Assembly: GCA_019421015.1 (NCBI GenBank)
Contig: JAHZGC010000016.1
Location: 17,412-81,411, forward strand
Origin: Coriobacteriaceae bacterium
GTDB lineage: Bacteria; Actinomycetota; Coriobacteriia; Coriobacteriales; UMGS124
Length of the DNA: 64,000 nt
Direction of reading: 5' to 3'
In this document: positions 19,212-27,070 of the stretch, piece after piece
Position numbering within the stretch: the first letter of the stretch is position 1
How the letters are laid out: each line of letters begins with the position of its first letter
Translations under genes and position numbers: made by a program
Notes under the pieces: model-generated
Told to the model about the DNA's origin: nothing
The model's input: the letters and a program-made list of their open reading frames with translations, nothing else
Database searches by the model: none

Positions 19212-19883
19212 CTACAGGGTTCCGAAGATGCGGTCACCGGCATCGCCGAGGCCGGGCACGATATAGGCCTGGTCATTGAGGCGGTCGTCGACGGCGGCCA
19301 CGTAGAGCTGCACGTCGGGGTCGGCCTCGAGAATGCGGTCCACGCCCTCGGGAGCCGCGATGATGCAGAGCAGCCGCACGTCCTTGACACCGGCTTCGCG
19401 CAGATACCGGATGGCGGCCACGGCCGAACCACCCGTGGCGAGCATGGGGTCGACGAGCAGGCAGGTGCGCTGGTCGACGTCGGCAGGCAGCTTGCAGTAG
19501 TACGTGTGGGGCTCGTGAGTCTCAGGGTCGCGGAACAGGCCGATGTGGCCCACGCGGGCGGCAGGCACGAGGTCGAGGATGCCCTCCACCATGCCGAGGC
19601 CGGCGCGCAGGATGGGCACCACCGCGACCTTCTTTCCCTCGATGGCACAGCAGGAGGCCGTGGCCACGGGGGTCTCCACCGAGACCTCGCGCAAGGGGAA
19701 GTCGCGGGTGGCCTCGTAGCCCTCGAACAGGGCGATCTCGCGAACAAGCTCGCGGAACTGCTTGCTGCTGGTCTCGCGGTCGCGCAGGATGGCGAGCTTG
19801 TGCTGGACCATGGGGTGGTCGACGACGGTCAGGCGCGGAGAGGCGAGGACCTGGGCGCGCAGGGCTTCGGGCTGGTCGGTCAT
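19212..19883 (-). CDS. upp: Uracil phosphoribosyltransferase
   Basis: The 223-residue pyrimidine salvage enzyme that makes UMP from uracil and PRPP. The PRPP-binding loop DPMLATGGS and the uracil-binding C-terminus GLGDAGDRIFGT are conserved, as is VVPILRAGLGM. The start has AAAGGAG upstream. Confidence 0.96.
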   Translation of the reverse strand: MTDQPEALRAQVLASPRLTVVDHPMVQHKLAILRDRETSSKQFRELVREIALFEGYEATRDFPLREVSVETPVATASCCAIEGKKVAVVPILRAGLGMVEGILDLVPAARVGHIGLFRDPETHEPHTYYCKLPADVDQRTCLLVDPMLATGGSAVAAIRYLREAGVKDVRLLCIIAAPEGVDRILEADPDVQLYVAAVDDRLNDQAYIVPGLGDAGDRIFGTL

Positions 19884-19921
19884 GGGGCTCCTTTTGTCGA
19901 GGGCGGTCGTAATGTAATCCT

Positions 19922-20003
19922 CAAATCCGCCGCCGCCACGTTCCGCTCGGACTTATGTGCTCCGGCACACCGCGCCCTCGCGCGCCTTGTGGCGGCGGTT
20001 TTG
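19922..20003. repeat. Long palindromic intergenic element, family 1 copy 2
   Basis: CAAATCCGCCGCC.. at the left pairs with GGCGGCGGTTTTG at the right, around a core containing GTGCTCCGGCAC. It lies between rpiB and upp. The core matches copy 3 (20709-20814) closely, but the arms differ while staying complementary. Confidence 0.8.
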
Positions 20004-20055
20004 TATTTCGCTCTAAAACAAAGGGCGCCCGGAAAGGCGCCCGCACGGCATGCCG

Positions 20056-20613
20056 TTAGTTCTGGGAGGGTTCCTCCACCGGGCCCAGCTTGGCCTCGAC
20101 GGCGGCGTTCAGGGACTCGGCCAGGGTGGAGCGCATGGGCGTGACCTTGGGGGCCGCCTTGGCCTCGCGCTTCCCGGAGGCGTCGAGGGCCATGATCTTT
20201 GCCACGCGCTGGGCATGGCGGCCGCCCTCGAACTCGGCGACAAGGAAGACCTTGAGGATGCGCTCGTTCTCCTCGAGGGTCACGAAACGGCCCGAGAGGG
20301 TGATGACGTTGGCATCGTTGTGGCGGCGGGCAAGCTCGGCGAACTCGGGCCAGACGCAGTTTACGGCGCGCACGCCGGCGACCTTGTCGGCCGCCACGGC
20401 CATGCCGATACCGGTGCCGCAGATCAGAACGCCGCGGTCGGCCTCGCCGGCCGCCACGGCGCGGGCGACCTTCTCGGCGTAGTCGGGATAGTCGACCCGC
20501 TCGCCGGTCTCGGGCCCCATGTCGACGACCTCGTGGCCGAGGCCCTGCAAGAAGGGGACAAGCTGGGTCTTCTGATCGAAGCCGGCATGGTCTGAAGCAA
20601 TGGCGATGCGCAT
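20056..20613 (-). CDS. rpiB: Ribose-5-phosphate isomerase B with C-terminal extension
   Basis: A 185-residue RpiB/LacAB-family sugar-phosphate isomerase that interconverts ribose 5-phosphate and ribulose 5-phosphate. SDHAGFD at the N-terminus and the ICGTGIGMAVAADK loop are diagnostic. The usual family length is about 150 residues; the extra 35 or so residues (ASGKREAKAAPKV and beyond) look disordered. The ATG at 20613 has GGAGGAG upstream. It lies upstream of upp in the same direction, separated by a family 1 hairpin. Confidence 0.92.
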   Translation of the reverse strand: MRIAIASDHAGFDQKTQLVPFLQGLGHEVVDMGPETGERVDYPDYAEKVARAVAAGEADRGVLICGTGIGMAVAADKVAGVRAVNCVWPEFAELARRHNDANVITLSGRFVTLEENERILKVFLVAEFEGGRHAQRVAKIMALDASGKREAKAAPKVTPMRSTLAESLNAAVEAKLGPVEEPSQN

Positions 20614-20708
20614 GGGACTCCTCCGTGAAATACGACCGGTTGTCGTGGACACACTATACTCTGTCCCAAGCGCCAATGGGGGTATGGCAACGATTCTGCG
20701 TTTCGTCC

Positions 20709-20814
20709 TATAGCAGTCCTCAAAACTGCCGCCACCGCGTTCCGCTCGGGCTTATGTGCCCCAGCACACCGCGCCCTCGCGCGCCTTGTGGCAGCAATTC
20801 TGTGTTTCGTCCTA
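20709..20814. repeat. Long palindromic intergenic element, family 1 copy 3
   Basis: CAAAACTGCCGCCAC.. at 20721 pairs with GTGGCAGCAATTCTG ending at 20802. The outer TATAGCAG and the repeated TTTCGTCCTA flanks extend it. It sits between the ABC ATPase stop and the rpiB start. Confidence 0.8.
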
Positions 20815-21609
20815 ATCGGCCGCCGAGTTGAGGAAGGTGCGCGTGCGCTCGTTCTGGGGGTGGTTGATGACCTGCTCGGCCGGGCCCTCCTCGGCGATGC
20901 GGCCGTCGAACAAGAAGGCCACGCGGTCCGACACCTCGCGGGCAAAGCCCATCTCGTGGGTCACGATGCCCACCGCCATGCCGTCGGCGGCCATGGAACG
21001 GATGAGGTCGCGCATCTGGGCCGTGAGCTTGGGGTCCAGGGCACTTGTTGCCTCATCGAAGTACATGACCTGGGGGTTCATGCACAGGGCGCGGGCGATG
21101 GCGACGCGCTGCTGCTGGCCTCCCGAAAGCTCGCAAGGCACCTTGCCGGCATGCTCTTCGAGGCCGAGGCGCCTAAGGAGGCCCATGGCCTGCTCCATGA
21201 CCTCCTCTTTAGGACGCTTCTGCACGACGATGGGGGCGTCGGAGACGTTCTTGAGCACCGTGTAGTGCGGGAAGAGGTTGTAGTTCTGGAACGCCAGGCC
21301 AAAGCGCATGCGCGCCCGCTGCATGGCAGCCTTGTGGTAGCGGGCGCGACCGTTCTCGTCGTCGCAGACGACGACGTCGCCATAGCGCAGGTCACCGCCA
21401 TCGAAGGTGTCGAGCAGGGTGAGGCAGCGCAGCATCGTGGACTTGCCGGCGCCCGAGGGGCCTATGAGCGAGACCACCTCGCCAGGCATGATAGAGAAGT
21501 CGACGTCGTGGATGACCTGACGCCCGCCGTAGGACTTGCGGGCGTGCTCGACACGGACGGCCGGCTGGGAATCGACGACCTTTGGGGACGCAGCGGCGGG
21601 GTTAGTCAT
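20812..21609 (-). CDS. Polar amino-acid ABC transporter, ATP-binding protein
   Basis: A 265-residue GlnQ/TcyC-type ATPase. It has Walker A GPSGAGKS, the Q-loop FQNYNLFPHYTVL, signature LSGGQQQR, Walker B VMYFDEATSALD and the H-loop THEMGFARE. Its start overlaps the permease stop by 8 nt (ATGACTAA), which gives translational coupling. It completes the transporter with the permease and the FMN-bearing binding protein. Confidence 0.95.
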   Translation of the reverse strand: MTNPAAASPKVVDSQPAVRVEHARKSYGGRQVIHDVDFSIMPGEVVSLIGPSGAGKSTMLRCLTLLDTFDGGDLRYGDVVVCDDENGRARYHKAAMQRARMRFGLAFQNYNLFPHYTVLKNVSDAPIVVQKRPKEEVMEQAMGLLRRLGLEEHAGKVPCELSGGQQQRVAIARALCMNPQVMYFDEATSALDPKLTAQMRDLIRSMAADGMAVGIVTHEMGFAREVSDRVAFLFDGRIAEEGPAEQVINHPQNERTRTFLNSAAD

Positions 21610-22255
21610 GGTAGTAGCCCATCTTCTTCTCGAGGAGGCGCAGGACGAACTCGATGACGATGCAGGTGAGCCAGTAGATGGCCGCCGCGATGGCGAAGGG
21701 GATCATGTTGCGCTGGCTCGCCACGAGGGCCTTGGCGGTAGTGAACATCTCGGCCACACCGATGGAGAAGGCCAGGGAGGTGTCTTTGACCAGCGTGATG
21801 ACCTCGTTGCCCATGGCCGGCAGGATGCGCTTGACCACCTGGGGCAAGATGATGCGGAAGAAGGTCTGGGCACGGGAGTAGCCCAGGACCTGGGCGGCCT
21901 CGTACTGGCCTCGGGGCATGGACTGGATACCGCTGCGGTAGATCTCGGCAAAGTAGGCGGCGTAGTTGAGGATGAAGGCGATGACGCAGGCCGTGAACTT
22001 GTAACCCGTGCCCGTTTGGATACCGAACACGTAGTAGGGCGCAAAAAAGACCGCGAACATCTGAAGCATGAGCGGCGTGCCGCGCATCAGGGAGATGTAG
22101 ACGCCCATAAGCCAAGAGAGCGGTTTGAAGGAGCTGAGCCGGCCCAGGGCTATGGGGACGCCGAGGGGAATGGCGCCGAGCAGCGTGAGAAAGAAAATCT
22201 GGAGCGTCACGCCAAAGCCCTGGACGAGCATGTCGAGCATGGTGGAGAGTTCCAC
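21602..22255 (-). CDS. Polar amino-acid ABC transporter, permease
   Basis: A 217-residue HisM/GlnP-type permease with about five membrane helices. It has the family's N-terminal GFGVTLQIFFLTLLGAIPLG and the EAA-type loop ending in YEAAQVLGYSRAQTF. A strong hairpin (22286-22325) lies between its start and the upstream binding-protein gene, so it may be expressed at a lower level than the binding protein. Confidence 0.94.
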   Translation of the reverse strand: MELSTMLDMLVQGFGVTLQIFFLTLLGAIPLGVPIALGRLSSFKPLSWLMGVYISLMRGTPLMLQMFAVFFAPYYVFGIQTGTGYKFTACVIAFILNYAAYFAEIYRSGIQSMPRGQYEAAQVLGYSRAQTFFRIILPQVVKRILPAMGNEVITLVKDTSLAFSIGVAEMFTTAKALVASQRNMIPFAIAAAIYWLTCIVIEFVLRLLEKKMGYYHD

Positions 22256-22285
22256 GGTCTACCGCCTTATAACGAAAGAGCGCAC

Positions 22286-22325
22286 GTGCGCCCCCGGCCA
22301 GTGACGCAGAAGGCCGGGGGCGCAC
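22286..22325 (-). terminator. Intercistronic hairpin between binding protein and permease
   Basis: A perfect 14-bp stem (GTGCGCCCCCGGCC and complement) with a 12-nt loop and no T-run. It is likely an mRNA-stabilising or attenuating structure that raises binding-protein yield relative to the membrane parts. Confidence 0.7.
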
Positions 22326-22356
22326 GAGACAGCGGGCGTATGGGGCCGGCCCCTGA

Positions 22357-23547
22357 TTACTTGCCGGCCTGGGCCAAGGCGTCCTCGACGGCCGAGAAGA
22401 TGGCCTTGGAGGTGATGGTGGCGCCGGAGACGCCGTCGACGCCCTCCGTGCCGTTGGCCTTCACGATCAGCTCGGGGAGCTGCTCGATGGCCTTGCTTCC
22501 GATGCCCTGGGTCTCGGAGTTGTCGCCCACGGTCACCTCGGCCACCTTGCCGTCCTTGACCACGACGGTCACGGGCACCTTGCCGCCGATGCCCTTGCCC
22601 TCGGCGGTGTACTCGCCGTCGGTCAGGCCGGCGGCCTCGGCGTCGGCGCCCTTGTCGTCGGCCTTCTCCTTGTCATCGGCGCCCAGGACCCACGCATCGA
22701 AGGAAACGCCCTGGTCGGCGTATTTCTCGCAGAGCTCCTCGACGGTGCCGTCGGCCACGAGGGTCAGCAGGTCGGCCTCGACGGCGGCGGCCAGATCCTC
22801 GTTGCCCTTGGCAAAGCCCACGGCGTAGTGCTCGGAGTTGAGCGGCTCCTCAAGGATCAGGAAGTCGTCCTTGCGGTCGCCGATCTGGAAGACCGCGACG
22901 GGGTAGTCGAGGGCCACGGCGTCGACGGAACCGGTCTCGAGCATCATAAAGGCGGTGTTGTACTCGCCGATGGTCTGAAGGTCGGCAAAGGTAGCGCCCA
23001 GATCGGCCTGGTCGCCTTCGGGCTCGAGCAGGCCGAGGGCGGCGGAGTCGGCCTGGGTCAGGACGACCTTGCCGGCCAGGTCTTCGAGCTTCTCGATGCC
23101 GGAGTCGGAGCGTACGACGATAACCTGGCGGTTCTCCATATAGGGAGCGGTGAACGCGTAGTCGTCCTCGCGGCCCTCCATGGTAAAGCCGTTCCAGATG
23201 CAGGTGATCTGGCCGCTGTTGAGCAGGGCGTCCTTGGCATCCCAGGCAATGGGCTCGAGCTGGATGTCCCAGCCTTCAAGCTCGGCCACGGCCGCGGCAA
23301 GGTCGAGGTCGAAGCCGGTGTACTGGCCGTCGTCGCCCACGTAGCCGTAGGGCGGGAAGTCCTGGTCAAAACCGACCACAAAGGGGCCGTCGAGCTCGAC
23401 AGCGGGCTTCTCGGCAGCGGCGGCCTTATCGTCGGCCTTCTTGTCGTCGGCAAGGGCGACGGTGGAACCGAGGCCCAGGGCGGCGACGAAGGCGGCGGCA
23501 CCGGCAACGAACTGACGGCGGTTCAGGGAAGACTGGGCAAACGTCAT
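22357..23547 (-). CDS. Amino-acid-binding protein fused to a C-terminal covalent-FMN (FMN_bind) domain
   Basis: The 396-residue protein has three parts. Residues 1-35 carry a twin-arginine-like signal (NRRQFVAGAAAF). Residues 52-290 form a type-3 solute-binding fold of the polar amino-acid family (VVGFDQDFPPYGYV, IWNGFTMEGREDDY, LEEPLNSEHYAVGFAK). Residues 308-396 form an FMN_bind domain ending in GVSGATITS, where Thr379 is the expected phosphodiester FMN attachment site made by an ApbE-type flavin transferase. A short charged linker (DDKEKADDKG) joins the domains. I chose ATG 23547 because of the GAAAGG upstream and the signal peptide. The permease and ATPase genes follow, and a heme membrane protein precedes it. 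Such a fusion is outside the usual architecture of ABC binding proteins. Confidence 0.93.
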   Translation of the reverse strand: MTFAQSSLNRRQFVAGAAAFVAALGLGSTVALADDKKADDKAAAAEKPAVELDGPFVVGFDQDFPPYGYVGDDGQYTGFDLDLAAAVAELEGWDIQLEPIAWDAKDALLNSGQITCIWNGFTMEGREDDYAFTAPYMENRQVIVVRSDSGIEKLEDLAGKVVLTQADSAALGLLEPEGDQADLGATFADLQTIGEYNTAFMMLETGSVDAVALDYPVAVFQIGDRKDDFLILEEPLNSEHYAVGFAKGNEDLAAAVEADLLTLVADGTVEELCEKYADQGVSFDAWVLGADDKEKADDKGADAEAAGLTDGEYTAEGKGIGGKVPVTVVVKDGKVAEVTVGDNSETQGIGSKAIEQLPELIVKANGTEGVDGVSGATITSKAIFSAVEDALAQAGK

Positions 23548-23610
23548 AGGGGGCGACCTTTCTGGTTGGGGTGGCTGGAACGGTGGTTCATAGGAGCTTG
23601 TACTCCACCA

Positions 23611-23620
23611 CACTATAGTG
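23611..23620 (-). promoter_or_regulatory. Palindrome in the binding-protein promoter region
   Basis: CACTATAGTG is a perfect 10-bp palindrome, flanked by partly symmetric CCAC/ATGG, 64 bp before the binding-protein start codon and after the upstream terminator. It may be an operator or overlap the -10 region. Confidence 0.35.
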
Positions 23621-23705
23621 ATGGAGCGTAGGATAGCGTATTTGCCGCGTCCGGGGAAGCAGAACGGCAAAATTGCACAGGGGCGCCCCCAGGACGCGGG
23701 ATAGA

Positions 23706-23742
23706 GAAAACGCCCCCGCTCCGCGTGGGGGAGCAGGGGCGT
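23706..23742 (-). terminator. Terminator after the heme membrane protein gene
   Basis: ACGCCCC.GCTCC arms form a GC-rich stem; on the minus strand the stem is followed by GTTTTCTC. It lies between the membrane protein (stop 23793) and the binding protein, so the two are probably not on one full transcript. Confidence 0.75.
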
Positions 23743-23792
23743 CGAGGCACGAGGGCTTCTCCTCAAGCGACCGCTAGGGCATATTCAATGCT

Positions 23793-24512
23793 CTAGGCCG
23801 TGGCGGCCGGGGCGGCCGAGACGGGCTGTGCAGCCGTGGCATGGGCCTTGGAGGCACGCCAGCGAGCGACGCGCAGGACCACATAGGCCACCACGATCGC
23901 ACCGTAGACCACAAGGCTCACCTGGGCGTTGGGAGCGCCGGCCATGGCGGGGCGCAGCATGATGAGCAGCACGTGGGCGTAGATGAGCACGAAGAACGGA
24001 TAGGCCAGGCGCTGGATGTTCTTCCAAACGCGGGCGCTCATGTGGCGCTTGACCACCTTGAAGGAGGTCACGGCCAGAAGCACGAGGAGCGCCCCGATGA
24101 GCATGGCAATCACAAACGAGAGCAGCATGCCGTTGGCCAGCGAGGAGGGGCTGGCGATAACGCGCGGGGAGTAGACGTTGATGTAGCGCACCATATGGCC
24201 CACGGCCAGGATCGACGCCACGATGGAGAGCTCGGCCCGCACGGGGGTAAGCCAGCGCTTGGCCTTGGAGCCGTCTTTGAGCACGCCGATGAACATGACC
24301 ACCGTGAACAGGCCAAAGGCAAAGAGGCACCGACCGTTGGCCAGGATGACCGAGCGGTAGACCCACTGGGGGGCGTCGAGCTGGGCGGCAAAGACCACGA
24401 GCACGTCAAGGGCCACGGCCAACAGGTAGAACACCCACGGGGCCTTCTTGAGGGGCACCTTGCAGCCGAAGGCAAAGGCCACCGCCAACAGGACGCAGAT
24501 CAAAAGCATCAC
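23793..24512 (-). CDS. Ferric-reductase-like transmembrane heme protein (MsrQ/YedZ type)
   Basis: A 239-residue protein with about six membrane helices. His106 (ILAVGHMVRY) and His180 (FVLIYAHVLLIM) lie in separate helices at positions expected for axial ligands of a b-type heme, and the WKNIQRLAYPFFVLIYAH stretch resembles the FRD/MsrQ core. Such proteins move electrons from quinol or cytosolic donors across the membrane to extracytoplasmic partners, often covalent-FMN domains. The neighbouring FMN-bearing binding protein is an obvious candidate partner, though a terminator separates the genes. The start is GTG, or the ATG one codon later, with AAGGAG 11 nt upstream. Confidence 0.75.
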   Translation of the reverse strand: MMLLICVLLAVAFAFGCKVPLKKAPWVFYLLAVALDVLVVFAAQLDAPQWVYRSVILANGRCLFAFGLFTVVMFIGVLKDGSKAKRWLTPVRAELSIVASILAVGHMVRYINVYSPRVIASPSSLANGMLLSFVIAMLIGALLVLLAVTSFKVVKRHMSARVWKNIQRLAYPFFVLIYAHVLLIMLRPAMAGAPNAQVSLVVYGAIVVAYVVLRVARWRASKAHATAAQPVSAAPAATA

Positions 24513-24591
24513 GACAACACCATCTCCTTGCTATACACGAACGTTTTGGCAGTTCCCCCAATGGGGCCGAGTATAGCAGGGTCGGAAGGTT

Positions 24592-25491
24592 TTATCCCAC
24601 GCCAAGCCACTCGCGGAGGGCCGGTAGCTCGGCCTGGGCCTGGGCGTAGCCGTCCCGGTAGCTCTGTACCACGGCCGTATGGTCGGTGGTGCTGTTCTCG
24701 ACCGCCATACGGTCGGAATAGAAGATGTAGGCACGCCCCTGGGCGGCCAGGGACTCGAGCCCGTCGAGGGCCGCGTTGTAGCGCTCATGGCGGGTGAGCA
24801 GGGCCTCGCGCACCGCCGGATAGCGGCGGTAGAGGGCGGCGGTGAAGCGGGTCGCGGTCGAAGGAGGCCGCTTGCGATAACCCTTGGGACGGGTGAGCAC
24901 GGCAAGCACCCGCTCGTAACCGGCCTGGGTGGCCAGGTGCAGCGGAATGCCGCCTCCCTCCCCCAGACCGCCGTCATAGTAGGTGCGGCCGTCGATCTGC
25001 ACGGGAGGCATGGCCAAGGGCAGCGAGCTCGAAGCCTGGACGCGGGCCATCAGGTCGTCAAGGGTCCCGACGGAGTCACGGTGCCAGACGACCGACTCCC
25101 CCGTGGCGCGGTCGAAACCCTGGATAGCCAGCTCGGCAGGGTTGGCCTGAAAGCGGGCAAAGTCGTAGGGAATGGCGTTGCCGGGCAGGCAGGCCTGGCG
25201 GTAGATCCACTCGGCGTTGAAGAACCCCCGGCCGCGCAGGAAGGTCTTGAGGCCGCCGAAGCGCGGGTCGAGCACCAGGTCGGTGAAGCTCACCCGGGTG
25301 CGCCAGGTGTCGCCCAGCAGGTAGTTGACCGCGTTGCTCGAACCGGCCGAGATGCCTCCCACAAACGGAAAGGCCAACCCGGCCTCGATGAGGGTGTTCA
25401 CCATACCCGACGTATAGCTGGCCCGCATGCCGCCGCCCTCGAAGACCAGGGCGACGCCGGGGACGGGGGTGACGGTCTGGAGGGAATCCAT
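24592..25491 (-). CDS. Patatin-like phospholipase
   Basis: A 299-residue cytoplasmic-looking hydrolase of the RssA/YjjU type. It has the oxyanion loop FEGGGMRAS, the nucleophile elbow GISAGSSN (catalytic Ser) and the dyad aspartate in YDGGLGEGG. No signal peptide is seen. It presumably hydrolyses acyl esters of membrane lipids. It is downstream of the UMF1 carrier in the same direction, 41 nt apart, and probably shares its transcript. Confidence 0.88.
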   Translation of the reverse strand: MDSLQTVTPVPGVALVFEGGGMRASYTSGMVNTLIEAGLAFPFVGGISAGSSNAVNYLLGDTWRTRVSFTDLVLDPRFGGLKTFLRGRGFFNAEWIYRQACLPGNAIPYDFARFQANPAELAIQGFDRATGESVVWHRDSVGTLDDLMARVQASSSLPLAMPPVQIDGRTYYDGGLGEGGGIPLHLATQAGYERVLAVLTRPKGYRKRPPSTATRFTAALYRRYPAVREALLTRHERYNAALDGLESLAAQGRAYIFYSDRMAVENSTTDHTAVVQSYRDGYAQAQAELPALREWLGVG

Positions 25492-25532
25492 GGGGATGCG
25501 ACCTTTCGGTGAGGGCAGACGACGCGGCACGG

Positions 25533-26849
25533 CTAGCTGGCCTTGGGCATGCGCACCAGCAGGACGAGGCCCACTAGCAAAAGGACCGCGATGGACAGGA
25601 CGCCGAGGGAGGCGTTGCCGGTGAGCTGGGTGATCACGGCCACGAGCAGGGTGCCCATGACGCTGGCGTACTTGCCAAAGATGGTGAAGAAGCCGTAGAA
25701 CTCGTTGGCGTTGTCTTTGGGGATGAGTCGGCCAAAGTAGCTGCGCGAAAGCGCCTGCACGCCTCCCTGGAACATGCCCACGAGAATGGCGAGGATCCAG
25801 AACTCGGGAGCCGACGTGAGGAAGAAGGCCGCAAAGAACACGATGCCCGTGTAGGCCAGCACGCCCACCTCGATCATGCGGCGCGTGCCGAAACGCCCTG
25901 CGAGACGACCGTAGGCGATGGCGCTGGGAAACGCCACGAACTGCGTCACGAGCAGCGCCAAGACCAACTGGGTGGAGTCGATGCCGAGGCTCGTGCCGTA
26001 GGAGGTGCTCATGGCGATCACGGTGTGCACGCCGTCGATGTAGAAGAAGTACGCGAGCATGAAGTAGAGCAGCGGCTTGTTTGCGGCAATCCTCTTCATG
26101 GTGGCCCCGAGGCCCGCCAAGGTGTCGTGCACGGCACGGCGCGCCGGCTCGGCCGGCTTGTAGTAGCGCTGGCGGTAGCTGCGCAGCAACGGGACCGTGA
26201 AGGCGAGCCACCACAGGCCGGTGATCACGAAGGACACCCGGGTGGCGAGGACGGTGGGAATGCCGATGACCGGGCCGCCCAGGATGAGGGCCAGGCAGAC
26301 AATGAAGGGGATGGTGGAGCCCACGTAGCCCCACGCGTACCCCTGGGAGGAGACGTCGTCCATGCGCTCGTCGGTGGTGACGTCGACCAGCATGGCGTCG
26401 TAAAAGGTCATGCTCGAGTTGAGGCCGATGGTGGCGAGCACGTAAACGACCAGGAAGGCGAGCCATCCCAAGGGCAACGCCATGCCGAAGCAGCACACGA
26501 GGCCCGTGAGGAAGAACCCCAGGAAGAACTTGACCTTCTTGCCCTGAAAGTCGGCCAGCGAGCCAAGAATGGGCATGAGGACCGCCACCACGAGGCTCGC
26601 CACGGTCTGGGCGTAGCCGAAGGAGGTCACCACGTCGGTACGGCCGGCAGCCTCGAGCAGGCTGTTGAGGTAGATGGGGACCACGGCGGTGGAGAGAAGC
26701 ACCAGGGCGGAGTTGCCCACATCGTAGAGGACCCAGTTGCGCTCGGGCCGGGTGAGCCTCTTGGACCCACGGGGAGCGCCTGCGGCGGCGAGGTCGGGCA
26801 GCTCCGCTGCGGCCTGGGCCTCGGCGGGCGGGATGCGGTCGGTGGGCAT
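25533..26849 (-). CDS. MFS transporter, UMF1 (Atg22-like) family
   Basis: A 438-residue protein with 12 predicted membrane helices. The opening NWVLYDVGNSA is the hallmark of the UMF1 family, and the internal loop GSLADFQGKKVKFF matches the MFS motif A position. The substrate of bacterial members is not established; amino-acid or osmolyte efflux has been suggested for eukaryotic relatives. It is divergent from the gene at 27071 across a 220-bp gap. Confidence 0.88.
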   Translation of the reverse strand: MPTDRIPPAEAQAAAELPDLAAAGAPRGSKRLTRPERNWVLYDVGNSALVLLSTAVVPIYLNSLLEAAGRTDVVTSFGYAQTVASLVVAVLMPILGSLADFQGKKVKFFLGFFLTGLVCCFGMALPLGWLAFLVVYVLATIGLNSSMTFYDAMLVDVTTDERMDDVSSQGYAWGYVGSTIPFIVCLALILGGPVIGIPTVLATRVSFVITGLWWLAFTVPLLRSYRQRYYKPAEPARRAVHDTLAGLGATMKRIAANKPLLYFMLAYFFYIDGVHTVIAMSTSYGTSLGIDSTQLVLALLVTQFVAFPSAIAYGRLAGRFGTRRMIEVGVLAYTGIVFFAAFFLTSAPEFWILAILVGMFQGGVQALSRSYFGRLIPKDNANEFYGFFTIFGKYASVMGTLLVAVITQLTGNASLGVLSIAVLLLVGLVLLVRMPKAS

Positions 26850-27070
26850 GTGGGTTTCTCCCCTGCTGGGTCGTGGGCGGCCGGCAAATACGGTGCATGC
26901 AGGTATATGGTAGCCCTTTGGGACGGCGGATATGCCGAAAAGCGACGGGGCGCGCGTGGAGCGGGGCGTTTGGATTCTTGGGACCCGCAGACGAAAGCCC
27001 GCGGCGCGGGGGTACCATGGATGCCATCGGATGTTTGGCCGTTCGCGCGTCCCACGAAAACGAGGTGCCC

